64,000 nucleotides of DNA from Polyangium sp. 6x1 (GTDB taxonomy: Bacteria > Myxococcota_A > Polyangia > Polyangiales > Polyangiaceae): NCBI RefSeq assembly GCF_029946515.1, contig NZ_JARZHH010000026.1, forward strand, positions 1 through 64,000, written 5' to 3'. A model generated the notes under the pieces. That model saw only the letters and a list, made by a program, of their open reading frames with translations. It had not been told where the DNA came from and ran no database searches. The position numbers and the translations under genes were made by a program. Positions 7,532-18,453 of this stretch are shown in pieces (within the stretch, counting starts at the first letter, position 1; every line of letters begins with the position of its first letter).

Positions 7532-9067
7532 ATGTCCCTCGACGATCAGAAGCTCCGTGACCTTTCCGCGCGCGTGGAGCGCGGGGGGGCGCCCAAGTAC
7601 CACGAGAAAAACCTCGAGCAGGGCAAGCTCTTCGCGCGCAAGCGCATCGAGCTCCTGTTCGATGAGAACAGCTTCGTGGAGGACGCCGCGCTGGCGAACG
7701 CCGTCGACCCCGAGCTGCCCGCCGACGGCGTGATCATCGGGACGGGGACGATCGGCGGTCGTTTGGTCGCCGTGATGGCGAACGACTCGACGGTGAAGGC
7801 CGGATCGTGGGGCCGCCGCACGGTGGAGAAGATCCTGCGCATCCAGGAGACGGCCGCGCGCGAGCGGTGCCCGCTGTTTTACCTCGTCGACTCCGCGGGC
7901 GCGCGCATCACCGACCAGATCGAGATGTTCCCGGGCCGCCGCGGCGCGGGGCGCATCTTCTACAACGAGGTGCAGATGAGCGGGCAGATCCCGCAGATCT
8001 GCCTCCTCTTCGGGCCCTCGGCGGCGGGCGGCGCGTACATCCCCGCGTTCTGCGACGTCGTGGTGATGGTCGACAAGAACGCGAGCATGTACCTCGGCTC
8101 GCCGCGCATGGCCGAGATGGTCATCGGCGAGAAGGTGACGCTCGAAGAGCTCGGCGGCGCGCGCATGCACTGCTCGGAGTCGGGCTGCGGCGACGTGCTC
8201 GTGAAGACCGAGGAGGAGGCGATCGCCTGGGCGAAGCGCTACCTCGCGATGATGCCGCAGAACTGCACGGAAACGCCGGCGCAGATCGCCGCGAAGCCGC
8301 CGAAGCCGGGGCAGAAGCCGCTCGAAGAGGTGATCCCCATCGACGAGAACAAGCCGTTCGACATGATGGCGGTGATCGACGCCGTCATCGACGAGGGCAG
8401 CTTCGTCGAGATCAAGAAGCTCTGGGCCAAGGAGATCCTCACGGGCTTCGCGCGCATCGACGGGCGCGTCGTGGGCATCGTCGCGAACCAGCCGAAACAC
8501 AAGGGCGGCGTGCTCTTCGTCGACTCGGCCGACAAGGCGGCGCGGTTCATCTGGCTCTGCGACGCGTTCAACGTGCCGCTGCTCTACCTCGCCGACGTGC
8601 CGGGGTTCATGATCGGCACGGTGGTCGAGAAGCAGGGCATCATCCGCGCAGGCGCGAAGATGATCGCCGCCGTGAGCGAAGCGACGGTGCCGAAGCTCTC
8701 GGTCATCGTGCGCAAGGCCTACGGCGCGGGCCTCTACGCGATGTGCGGGCCTGCGTTCGAGCCCGACGCGTGTATCGCGCTGCCGCGCGCCTCGATCGCC
8801 GTGATGGGCCCGAGCGCCGCGGTGAACGCGGTCTACTACAACAAGATCCAGGCCGTCCCCGAGGGGCCCGAGCGCGACGCGATGGTGAAGCGGCTGCGCG
8901 ACGAGTACCGCGAGGACGTGGATCTCGTGAAGCTCGCGAGCGAGATGGTGATCGACGGGATCGTGCCGACGACGGCGCTGCGCGACGAGATCGCGCGTCG
9001 ATTCTCCCGTTACGCCGGGAAAGTCGAGGAGCGGCCGCGCAAGAAGCACATCGTGCCGCCCGTCTGA
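7532..9067 (+). CDS. Acyl-CoA carboxylase, carboxyltransferase (beta) subunit
   Basis: 511 aa, the normal length for propionyl-/acetyl-/methylcrotonyl-CoA carboxylase beta subunits. The N-terminal half has the acyl-CoA binding region (FYLVDSAGARITDQ, GPSAAGGAYIPAFCD). The C-terminal half binds carboxybiotin (FVDSADKAARFIWLCD, YLADVPGFMIG, RKAYGAGLYAMCGPAF). It transfers CO2 from biotin to acyl-CoA. There is no biotin carboxylase/BCCP alpha subunit next to it, so substrate (propionyl, methylcrotonyl or acetyl) cannot be fixed. The residues around GAGLYAMCGP would help decide by alignment. The start follows the VWA stop by 18 bp. Confidence 0.92.
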   Translation: MSLDDQKLRDLSARVERGGAPKYHEKNLEQGKLFARKRIELLFDENSFVEDAALANAVDPELPADGVIIGTGTIGGRLVAVMANDSTVKAGSWGRRTVEKILRIQETAARERCPLFYLVDSAGARITDQIEMFPGRRGAGRIFYNEVQMSGQIPQICLLFGPSAAGGAYIPAFCDVVVMVDKNASMYLGSPRMAEMVIGEKVTLEELGGARMHCSESGCGDVLVKTEEEAIAWAKRYLAMMPQNCTETPAQIAAKPPKPGQKPLEEVIPIDENKPFDMMAVIDAVIDEGSFVEIKKLWAKEILTGFARIDGRVVGIVANQPKHKGGVLFVDSADKAARFIWLCDAFNVPLLYLADVPGFMIGTVVEKQGIIRAGAKMIAAVSEATVPKLSVIVRKAYGAGLYAMCGPAFEPDACIALPRASIAVMGPSAAVNAVYYNKIQAVPEGPERDAMVKRLRDEYREDVDLVKLASEMVIDGIVPTTALRDEIARRFSRYAGKVEERPRKKHIVPPV

Positions 9068-9088
9068 GCCCTGCGGTAGGATGGGCAC

Positions 9089-11563
9089 GTGCGTGCCCGC
9101 CCGCTCCTCGCCTTCGCCGCGGCCCTGCCGCTGACCCTCCTCTCTGCCTCGTTCGCCCGCGCGGACGGCGCGCCCGCGCGATCCCTCGTGCGGCTCCTGC
9201 ATTCGCCGACGAAGGTCCATCCGCTCGCGGACGACGCCGGCCGCGTGGCCGTGAGCGTCGCGCTGCCCGCGGGCGTGGACGCGCGCGCGCTCGGGCTCTT
9301 GCAGGTCGCGCCGGGCGTGGGCTCGATCCGCCTCGCGCCCGAGGAGGTCGACACGTTCGCCGCGGCGCACCCCGAGCTCGCGCTGACCATCTCGCCGCCG
9401 CTCCTGCCGCTGCTCGACGTGTCGGGGCAGTGGACGCGGGTCGACGTCTTTCGGGCCGCGACGAACCTGGGCACGGGCCAGAACGTGGTCGTCGGGATCA
9501 TCGACACGGGGCTCGACGTCGCGCACCCGGACTTCCGCACGGCGACGGGCAAGAGCCGCGTCGCGTGGATGTTGCAGTCGGGCAGGGCGCCGGCGGGGTT
9601 GCATCCGGAGATCGAGGAGCGGTTCGGCTGCACCGACCCGAAGCAAGCAGAGTGCGCCGTGTTCTCGGGCGAAGATCTCGACGCGATGATGAGCGGGCAA
9701 TCCAAGCTCGCGCTGCCGCGGGATGTCCTGGGGCACGGGACACACGTGACGGGCATCGCGGCGGGCAACGGCGGGATCATGAACGGCCACACGCCGAAGT
9801 ACGTGGGGCTCGCGCCCGAGGCGACGCTGGTCATCGCGAGCCCTTCGACGGACGGAGGTTTCAGGGAGCCGGACATCCTCAACGCCGCGCGGTTCATCTT
9901 CGAGGTCGGTGATGAGCTCGGCTGGCCGACGGTCGTGAACCTCAGCGTCGGCGGGGATTTCGGGCCGCATGACGGCACGAGCCCGGTCGAGAAGGGCCTC
10001 GCCGCGCTCGTCGGCGACGACAAGCCGGGCCGCGCGATCGTGACCGCCGCGGGCAACAGCGGGACGCTGCACGGAGGCGGCGATCGTGGGCCGTTCGGCA
10101 TCCACACGGAGGTGCGCGTGACGCCGGGGGCCGAGGTGCGCGTGCCCATCGCGACGCCCGTGTCGAAGAAGGGACGCGGCTACGTGTGGATCACGTTCCG
10201 GCCCGGGGACGAGGTGAGCGTCGGGCTCGAAGGGCCGGGCGGATCGAGCTGGATCGGGCTCGTCGATCCGGGCGACGAGCGCGGCTACAGCGAAGGCGAC
10301 GAGACGACGGCGGCCGTGATCAACCGACTCGTGAACGGCAAGACGCCGATGACCGAGGAGACGAACAGCGCGGTCGTGGCGTTCTCCGGCGCGTGGGACA
10401 AGGGCGCGTTCACGATCCGGCTCTCGGGGCACGGCGACGCGCACCTCTGGGTGACGGGGCAGGAAGACGTGTCGCCGTCGCGCGGTCCGGGGCTCGCGTT
10501 CGAAAAGGCCGTGCGGCAAGGGACGATCTCGATCCCCGCGAGCGACCCGAACCTGCTCGCCGTCGGCTGCACGTTGAACCGGATCGGCTGGGATCCGCTC
10601 ACCCTCGAGGCGATCGAGCTCGTGCCCGCGAACGGGATCGACTGGCACCCCGACGACGTCTGTTACTTCAGCGCGGCCGGGCCCACGCCGTTCGGCGTGG
10701 CGAAGCCCGAGATCAGCGCGCCGGGCGGGTTCATCGCGGCGGCGATGAGCCGCGACGCCGACCCGCGCCTGAGCCCGGGCGGGCTCTTCGACGGAGCCGG
10801 TTGTCCCAAGGGAGAGCCCTGTTACGTGGTCGACGAGACGCACGCGGTCACGGCAGGGACGTCGATGTCGGCGCCGCACGTGGCGGGCGCGGTCGCGCTC
10901 CTGTTCGAGCTGGATCGGCATCGCAACGGGGGGCAGTCGACGCTGACGCAGGCGCGCGTGACGGAGCTGCTCCAGGCCGGCGCGCGGTGGCCGACGGGGA
11001 CCGTGCGGCACGAGACGCAGCTCGGCGTGGGCGCGCTCGATCTCGAAGGGGCGCGGCTCGCGTTCGAGCAGGAGCCGGGGCCGTCGGGCCCGCCGAGCGT
11101 CGAGAAGAGCTGGTGGGTGCTGTCGAGCGCATACGCGCGGCCCGACGAGACGTGGCCCGTGTGGGGGACGGTGGAGCTCCGGCGCGAGGACGGCGAGATC
11201 GCGAGCGGGATCGCCGGCACCGAGCTCGAGCTCTCCGTGACGAACGGGGTGATCTTGCAGCCGATCACGAAGGTGCGGCACGGGCTCTTCCGGTTCGCCG
11301 TCGCGGGCGAAAGCGGTCGGGCGGGCTCGAAGATGATCGTCGACGTGCGGTACGCGGGCCGGTCGATCGAGTCGCCGCGGGAGCTGTCGATCGGCGAAGA
11401 TGTTTGGAGGTCCAACGGTACGTTCGACGCGACGTCGGGCGGCTGCGCCTGGTCGGATGAGGCGCGCACGGCGAGCCGGAGCCCGCTCGGGCCGTCGCTC
11501 GGCGTGGCGCTGGCGGGGATCGGGCTCTGGCGCAGGCGCCGCTCGCGGAAGAACGAGGGCTAG
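9089..11563 (+). CDS. Subtilisin-like S8 serine protease with MYXO-CTERM-like tail
   Basis: 824 aa from GTG. A signal peptide (cleavage near FARA-DG) is followed by a short pro-region. The catalytic triad is complete: Asp139 (GIIDTGLDVAHPDF), His216 (GHGTHVTGIAAGNGG) and Ser592 (GTSMSAPHVAGA). The ~375 residues between His and Ser include a large insert with a jelly-roll-like character. The C-terminus has a Cys (GGCAW), a hydrophobic helix (LGPSLGVALAGIGLW) and RRRRSRK, matching the MYXO-CTERM surface-sorting architecture. It is therefore predicted to be exported and anchored at the cell surface. It ends 4 bp from the convergent CAP gene. Confidence 0.92.
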   Translation: MRARPLLAFAAALPLTLLSASFARADGAPARSLVRLLHSPTKVHPLADDAGRVAVSVALPAGVDARALGLLQVAPGVGSIRLAPEEVDTFAAAHPELALTISPPLLPLLDVSGQWTRVDVFRAATNLGTGQNVVVGIIDTGLDVAHPDFRTATGKSRVAWMLQSGRAPAGLHPEIEERFGCTDPKQAECAVFSGEDLDAMMSGQSKLALPRDVLGHGTHVTGIAAGNGGIMNGHTPKYVGLAPEATLVIASPSTDGGFREPDILNAARFIFEVGDELGWPTVVNLSVGGDFGPHDGTSPVEKGLAALVGDDKPGRAIVTAAGNSGTLHGGGDRGPFGIHTEVRVTPGAEVRVPIATPVSKKGRGYVWITFRPGDEVSVGLEGPGGSSWIGLVDPGDERGYSEGDETTAAVINRLVNGKTPMTEETNSAVVAFSGAWDKGAFTIRLSGHGDAHLWVTGQEDVSPSRGPGLAFEKAVRQGTISIPASDPNLLAVGCTLNRIGWDPLTLEAIELVPANGIDWHPDDVCYFSAAGPTPFGVAKPEISAPGGFIAAAMSRDADPRLSPGGLFDGAGCPKGEPCYVVDETHAVTAGTSMSAPHVAGAVALLFELDRHRNGGQSTLTQARVTELLQAGARWPTGTVRHETQLGVGALDLEGARLAFEQEPGPSGPPSVEKSWWVLSSAYARPDETWPVWGTVELRREDGEIASGIAGTELELSVTNGVILQPITKVRHGLFRFAVAGESGRAGSKMIVDVRYAGRSIESPRELSIGEDVWRSNGTFDATSGGCAWSDEARTASRSPLGPSLGVALAGIGLWRRRRSRKNEG

Positions 11564-11567
11564 GCGA

Positions 11568-12572
11568 TCAGCGCGCGCGCGGAGCGACCTCGATCGTGCG
11601 CAGCGAGACGAGCCGCTCCTCGTTCACGCCGGGAAACCGCGCCCAGATGCTGATCTCGTAGAGCCCGGGTTTGCCCTCGTCGTCGAGGTAGGTCCCGAGC
11701 GAGAACGTGCTCCCGAGGAGGGAGAGCACGCCCCGGGGACGCGGGAACGGCGTCCTCAGGCGGCGCGGCAGGTAAGCCTCGTAGGCTTCGGGGACGAGGT
11801 AGTCGCTCGTCTGGTTGAGGTCCTGCGGGGCGCGCGGCGCCGGCGTTTCGGTCCGCGCGATGCCGATCACGGCGAGCTCGGCAGGTTCACGGAGCTCGCC
11901 CTGGATGTCGACGAAGTCGCCGACCGAGACCTTCCGGGGCAGTGATTCGTATGTGCCCCAATCATCGACGAACTCCTGGGCCACGCAGGGGATGCGGCTG
12001 CCTTCGACCTGCGCCACGCCGACGCCCACCGCGGTGTGCCACCGCGACAGGATGTTGCGGCGATGGCCGTCGTGCGGGGGCTCTTCGTCCATGAACGCGC
12101 GCTCGAACCGATCGAGCCCCTCCGCCATGTACGGCGCGTCGAGCGCGAGCGGCGAGGCGCTCGCGTCCACGAAACAACCGACGTTCTCGAAGGCGACGTC
12201 CTCGCCGCCCGCCTCGGTGTAGCGCTGCTCCGGCACCGATCCGTCCGAGCCCCAGTGCGCCGTGAACCCGCGCGCCGCCATGTCCTCGGCCTGGCGCCGC
12301 GCCGCGCGCGCCGCGGTCTCGTCCCACGGCAGCGCCGGGAGTCCCTGCGCGGCGCGATCCCGGTTGATGAGCTCGAGCATGTAGCGCTCGGCGTCCGCGC
12401 GGCTCATCGGTCGGCCGGCGATCGCGCTCCGGATCCCGATCGAGCGCTCGTCGGCGGGGACGTTCGGGTCGAGCGCGGGGGAGGCCGCGCAGCCCGCGAC
12501 GAGGGCCATGAGCGCGAGCGCCAATCGGCGGCCTTCCGCCCGTCTGCCCGTTCGTTCGCCTTGGATCGCCAC
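11568..12572 (-). CDS. CAP-domain (SCP/PR-1) lipoprotein
   Basis: 334 aa from GTG with an SD-like GGAAGG upstream. A lipoprotein signal ends at VAGC. Residues ~60-210 are a CAP domain: MLELINRDRAAQGLPALPW, AHWGSDG, HRRNILSRWHTAVGVGV, and VAQEFVDDWG. The conserved His residues (AHWG, DGHRRN) are present. Residues ~210-334 form a second, beta-rich domain I do not recognise. Bacterial CAP proteins are secreted or surface proteins of mostly unknown activity. It is predicted to be outer-membrane anchored. Confidence 0.85.
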   Translation of the reverse strand: MAIQGERTGRRAEGRRLALALMALVAGCAASPALDPNVPADERSIGIRSAIAGRPMSRADAERYMLELINRDRAAQGLPALPWDETAARAARRQAEDMAARGFTAHWGSDGSVPEQRYTEAGGEDVAFENVGCFVDASASPLALDAPYMAEGLDRFERAFMDEEPPHDGHRRNILSRWHTAVGVGVAQVEGSRIPCVAQEFVDDWGTYESLPRKVSVGDFVDIQGELREPAELAVIGIARTETPAPRAPQDLNQTSDYLVPEAYEAYLPRRLRTPFPRPRGVLSLLGSTFSLGTYLDDEGKPGLYEISIWARFPGVNEERLVSLRTIEVAPRAR

Positions 12573-12649
12573 GCGCCTTCCGCCTCAGCATAAGCAATCG
12601 TGCGCCGCGTGGTAGCGGCGGGCGCCTCGCTCGGCTAACCCTCGCGCCG

Positions 12650-13768
12650 ATGCCCCCGACGCGCCTGTCCGACCTCACCCTCCCGATGATCTGTGGTCAG
12701 CTCATCGTCGGCGGATTCGACGGCCCGAGATTGCCCGAGCCTTACGCGGAGGCCCTCGGCGCAGGCTTGCGCGGCGGCGCCATCCTGTTCCGGCGGAACA
12801 TCCCCACGGTCGAGGCGGCGAACCACATCTGCCGCGACATCGTGCAGGCCACACGTTCGTACTTCCCGCCCTTCATCGGCGTCGATCAGGAGGGCGGGCG
12901 TGTCGCGCGGATGCCGAGCCCCTTCCCGAAGCTCCCGCCGATGCGCTTGCTCGGCGCCGTGGGGGATGCGTCGCTCGCGCGGCGCGCGGGGCGGCTGATC
13001 GGCGAGGAGCTCTTGGCGACGGGGTTCAACCTCGATTTTGCGCCGGTGCTCGACGTCGATTCGAATCCGGACAATCCGATCATCGGGGATCGCGCGTTCG
13101 GACGCACGCCAACCGAGGTCGCCGAGCTCGCGGTGGCCTTCGGGCTCGGCCTGGAGGACGCCGGCGTGCTCTCGTGCGGCAAGCATTTTCCGGGGCACGG
13201 CGATACGTCCGTGGATAGCCACGTGGGTTTGCCCATCGTGCAGCACGGCAAGGAGCGGCTCGACGCGATCGAGCTCGCGCCGTTCCGGGCCGCCGCGCGC
13301 GCGGGGCTCGGCACGATGATGACGGCGCACGTCGTGGTGACGTCGATCGACGCGCAGGTGCCGGCGACGCTCTCACGCGCCGTGTGCACGGATCTGCTCC
13401 GCGGCGACGTGGGCTTTCGCGGCGTGCTGTTCTCGGACGATCTGGAGATGGCCGCGGTCGCCGCGCAGTACCAGGTCGAGGTGTCCGCCGTCGCGGCCGT
13501 GCGAGCGGGCTGCGACGCGCTGCTCATCTGCTCGAACATGGAGTGGCAAGAGCGCGCGCTCGCGGCGCTCGTCGCCGAGGCGGAGCGTGATCCAGCGTTC
13601 CGCGAGCGTTGCCTGGAGGCCGCGGGGCGTGGAATCGAGGCGCGCCTGCGCATGCCGCCGAAGCCCGCGCGGGATGCCGAGGAACTCGCTCGGCTCGTGG
13701 GTCGACCCGAGTCGGTCGCGCTGTACGAGGAGATCACGCGGCGCGCGGCCGAGGCAGGCGTCGCGTGA
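12650..13768 (+). CDS. nagZ: Beta-N-acetylhexosaminidase NagZ (GH3)
   Basis: 372 aa. A GH3 glycosidase that removes GlcNAc from anhydro-muropeptides during peptidoglycan recycling in the cytoplasm. The NagZ signature KHFPGHGDT is at 178-186, with the His-Asp pair used as acid/base in this family. The nucleophile Asp lies in FSDDLEM. Start IGVDQEGGRVARMP and NLDFAPVLDVD are also typical. There is no signal peptide, consistent with cytoplasmic NagZ. Its stop overlaps the hutI start by 4 nt, so the two are co-translated despite unrelated pathways. Confidence 0.93.
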   Translation: MPPTRLSDLTLPMICGQLIVGGFDGPRLPEPYAEALGAGLRGGAILFRRNIPTVEAANHICRDIVQATRSYFPPFIGVDQEGGRVARMPSPFPKLPPMRLLGAVGDASLARRAGRLIGEELLATGFNLDFAPVLDVDSNPDNPIIGDRAFGRTPTEVAELAVAFGLGLEDAGVLSCGKHFPGHGDTSVDSHVGLPIVQHGKERLDAIELAPFRAAARAGLGTMMTAHVVVTSIDAQVPATLSRAVCTDLLRGDVGFRGVLFSDDLEMAAVAAQYQVEVSAVAAVRAGCDALLICSNMEWQERALAALVAEAERDPAFRERCLEAAGRGIEARLRMPPKPARDAEELARLVGRPESVALYEEITRRAAEAGVA

Positions 13769-15024
13769 ACGCGCGCTCGTTCGTCCTGTTCGCGCGCCGG
13801 ATCGTGACGTGTGATCCCGCGCGAGCCACCGAAGCGGATCCGCTCGGCGTGATCGAGGAAGGCGCCATCGCCGTCGAGGGCGGCGCGATCGTGGACGTCG
13901 GCCCGCGCGAAGACGTGCTCTCGCGCCGCGGCGCGCTCCCGGTCGTGTCCGGCGCACCCGCGCCGCTCGTCACGCCGGGCCTCGTCGATGCGCACACGCA
14001 TGCCCCCTGGGTCGGCTCGCGTGACGCGGAGTATGCGCTCCGGCTCGCGGGTGCGGGGTACGAGGCGATCGCCGCGGCGGGCGGCGGGATCGTGTCGAGC
14101 ATGCGCGCCGTGCGGGCGGCGAGCCCGGACGAGATCGGCGGGGCGCTCTCCGCGCGGCTCCGGCGCATGGCCTCGCTCGGCGTCACGACCGTCGAGGCGA
14201 AGAGCGGCTACGGCCTCGACGAGGCCGGCGAGACGAAGCAACTCGAGGCCCTCGAACGCGCCTCCGCGCGGAGCGATCTCCCGCGCGTCGTGCCCACGTT
14301 CCTCGCGCTCCACGCGATCCCGCCCGAGGCGCGCGCCGATCGCGCGGCGTACATCGAGGCCGTCCGCGAGCGCACCTTGCCCGCCATCGCGGCGCGGCGC
14401 CTCGCGCGGTTCGTCGACGTGTACGTCGATCGCGCGGCGTTCTCGGTCGACGAGGCTCGCCCCGTGCTCGCGCGCGCAAAAGCCCTTGGGCTCGGCGTGC
14501 GCGTGCACGCGGGCCAGTTCGCCGACGTCGGAGGCGCGGAGCTCGCGGCCGAGCTCGGCGCGGCGTCCGCCGATCACCTCGAACAGGTGAGCCCCGAGGG
14601 CGCGCGGGCCCTCGCCGCGGCCGGCGTGCGCGCCGTGCTCCTGCCCATCGCGAGCTTCACGCTGCGCCAGGATCCGCCGCCGATCGCGCTCCTGCGCGCC
14701 GCGAACGTCCGGCTCGTCGTGGCGAGCGACGCGAACCCCGGCACGGCGCCCACCGAGAGCCTGCCGCTCGCGCTCGCCCTCGCGGCCCGGATGTACGGCC
14801 TCACGGTGCCCGAGGTGATCCTCGGCGCGACGCGCGAAGCCGCGGCGTCGCTCGGGCTCGGGGACCTCGTGGGCGTGGTTCGTCCGGACGCACGCGCCGA
14901 CCTCGTCGCCTGGGATCTCCCGCACGAGAACGCGCTCGTTCAACCCTGGGGCGTCTCGCGGGCCCTCGTCGTCCTGCGCGACGGCGCGCAGGTCGCCGGG
15001 GAAGCGCCCTTCTCGCTCGGCTGA
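13765..15024 (+). CDS. hutI: Imidazolonepropionase
   Basis: 419 aa from the GTG at 13765, which overlaps the nagZ stop (GTGA). It is an amidohydrolase-fold metalloenzyme that opens 4-imidazolone-5-propanoate to N-formimino-L-glutamate in histidine degradation. Visible motifs: DAHTHAPWVGSR (metal ligands His77, His79), TTVEAKSGYGLD, VHAGQF, ADHLEQV and SDANPGTAPTESL. hutH, hutU and hutG are not nearby, so the hut genes are scattered or this copy is regulated by its nagZ coupling. It ends 1 bp from a convergent gene. Confidence 0.94.
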   Translation: MNARSFVLFARRIVTCDPARATEADPLGVIEEGAIAVEGGAIVDVGPREDVLSRRGALPVVSGAPAPLVTPGLVDAHTHAPWVGSRDAEYALRLAGAGYEAIAAAGGGIVSSMRAVRAASPDEIGGALSARLRRMASLGVTTVEAKSGYGLDEAGETKQLEALERASARSDLPRVVPTFLALHAIPPEARADRAAYIEAVRERTLPAIAARRLARFVDVYVDRAAFSVDEARPVLARAKALGLGVRVHAGQFADVGGAELAAELGAASADHLEQVSPEGARALAAAGVRAVLLPIASFTLRQDPPPIALLRAANVRLVVASDANPGTAPTESLPLALALAARMYGLTVPEVILGATREAAASLGLGDLVGVVRPDARADLVAWDLPHENALVQPWGVSRALVVLRDGAQVAGEAPFSLG

Positions 15025-15025
15025 T

Positions 15026-16396
15026 TCACTCGGTCTCGATCGTCATGTGCCCGTCGGCGCTCCCCGCGACCGCCTGCGGATAGCCGCCCCGCCGCGCGAT
15101 CCAGCGCCGGAGCTGGGTCCGGTGCATCCCGAGCGCGCGCGCCGCGGCTGACACGTTCCCGCCTTCGCGGCGCAGGACCTCCGCGATCCGCTCGTCGCTC
15201 GGCTTCGACGCGTTCTGCGGCCCCGACTCGTTATCCTCGGCGAGCGCGAGGCCAGCCGAGGCGTCGAGATCGTTGGGCTCGACGACGGTCCGGCCCGCGG
15301 CGAGCGCGTTCTCCGCGGCCTGCCGGAGCTCGTGGGAGAGCTCGCGGACGTTGCCGGGCCAGGCTCGGAGAGCGCAGGCCTCGACGAGCAGCGGGTGCGG
15401 TTCGAGCGCCGCGCCCGATTTCTGGAGCGTCGCGCGGATCAACCACGGCATCTCTTCGAGCCGCTCGCGCAGCGGCGGCAGGCGCACCTCGGGGTTGCCG
15501 ATGCGGTAGTAGAGGTCCTCGCGGAAGCGGCCCTTCGCGGCCTCGGCGCGCAGGCTCTTCAGCGTCGCGCCGACCACGTGGATGTCGACCTTCACGGGCC
15601 GGCTCGCGCCGAGCGGCAGGATCTCGCCCACCTCGAGCAGGCGCAGGAGCTTCGGCTGCACGCCGCTCTCGAGCTCGGCGATCTCGTCGAGGAAGAGCGT
15701 GCCGCCATGCGCGGCCTGCGCGTACCCCTCGGCGTCGCTCGTCGCGCCCGAGTACGCGCCTTTGCGGGCGCCGAAGAGCAGGCGCTCGGCGACGCCCACG
15801 GGGATGGTCGCGCAGTTCACGGCGACGAACGGTCCGGCCCCGCGGGGCGAGGCCCCGTGAAAATGGCGCGCCGCGAGCTCCTTGCCCGAGCCGCTCTCGC
15901 CCGTGACGAGCAGCATGCTGCCGAGCGTCGCCGACCGGGCCACCCGCGCGAGCGCGTCGGCGAGGCGCGGGCCCACGATCATGTCGTTCCGCGTCGTCAC
16001 CGTCCCTTGCTGGTACGGGCGCGCATCGGCGACGAACATCAAGATCGTCCGGCCGATGCGGAGCACGCGGGGCGCGTCGAACGTCGCGGTGCCCTGCACG
16101 CGCGCGCCGTCGACGTAGGTACCGTTGCGGCTCCCGAGGTCTGTCACGACGAACCGCCCGTGCTCGTGCTCGACGCGTACGTGGAGCCGGGAGAGGCGGT
16201 CGTCGTCGAGCAGGGCGCCATGCGTGGTCCGGCCGAGCTCGATGGGCCCGCGCGACAGGGCGAGCGGGACGAACTGCGGGGACTTGCACGAGAAGATCCC
16301 GACGAGGCCGGGGATGGGCTCGCCCGCGGGCACGAGCGGCTCCCCCTGCTCCTCGATCGTCTCGTGCACCTGCGGCTTCATGACGGCCGAAAGCAT
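15026..16396 (-). CDS. FHA-domain sigma-54-dependent transcriptional activator
   Basis: 456 aa (or start at Met6). An N-terminal FHA domain (about 33-120; GR 55-56, SRLH 69-72, GSRNGTY 88-94) should bind phosphothreonine. It is followed by a sigma-54-activator AAA+ domain with Walker A GESGSGKE (~166-173), Walker B GGTLFLDE (to Glu238) and an arginine-rich C region. A Fis-type HTH (NVSAAARALGMHRTQLRRWI) ends the protein. The sigma-54 contact loop reads GAYSGA (213-218) instead of the consensus GAFTGA. There is no receiver domain, so input is probably from a Ser/Thr kinase. The target genes are unknown. Confidence 0.92.
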   Translation of the reverse strand: MLSAVMKPQVHETIEEQGEPLVPAGEPIPGLVGIFSCKSPQFVPLALSRGPIELGRTTHGALLDDDRLSRLHVRVEHEHGRFVVTDLGSRNGTYVDGARVQGTATFDAPRVLRIGRTILMFVADARPYQQGTVTTRNDMIVGPRLADALARVARSATLGSMLLVTGESGSGKELAARHFHGASPRGAGPFVAVNCATIPVGVAERLLFGARKGAYSGATSDAEGYAQAAHGGTLFLDEIAELESGVQPKLLRLLEVGEILPLGASRPVKVDIHVVGATLKSLRAEAAKGRFREDLYYRIGNPEVRLPPLRERLEEMPWLIRATLQKSGAALEPHPLLVEACALRAWPGNVRELSHELRQAAENALAAGRTVVEPNDLDASAGLALAEDNESGPQNASKPSDERIAEVLRREGGNVSAAARALGMHRTQLRRWIARRGGYPQAVAGSADGHMTIETE

Positions 16397-16437
16397 ACGG
16401 CCGCGAAGGGGGTTTTTATAGGGCAGAGAAGCGGGCC

Positions 16438-16467
16438 GCCCCCGAGCATCGACGGCTGTTCGGGGGC
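16438..16467. repeat. Inverted repeat between sigma-54 activator and acyl-CoA dehydrogenase
   Basis: GCCCCCGA (16438-16445) and TCGGGGGC (16460-16467) form an 8-bp arm with a 14-nt loop. It lies downstream of the acyl-CoA dehydrogenase and upstream of the activator, both minus-strand. There is no T run beside it, so it is either a weak terminator or an intergenic hairpin. Confidence 0.6.
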
Positions 16468-16514
16468 GTAGCTCGGGTTGTCCGGGCGTAGCCCCCGCGC
16501 ACGGGGAACGACGA

Positions 16515-18374
<1,860 letters not shown>

Positions 18375-18453
18375 GGGGGCCTCCTCGGTGGCGCGCGCCG
18401 TCCGCCAATGAGCTTGGCAGGCGCGTGCAGCGAACGGTCGATCGGCTCGTGTC

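Noticed and set aside
6116-11281. A 1721-codon minus-strand open frame across the VWA, carboxylase and protease genes
   Set aside because: Same artefact: biased composition, no start context, and full overlap with three well-recognised plus-strand genes.
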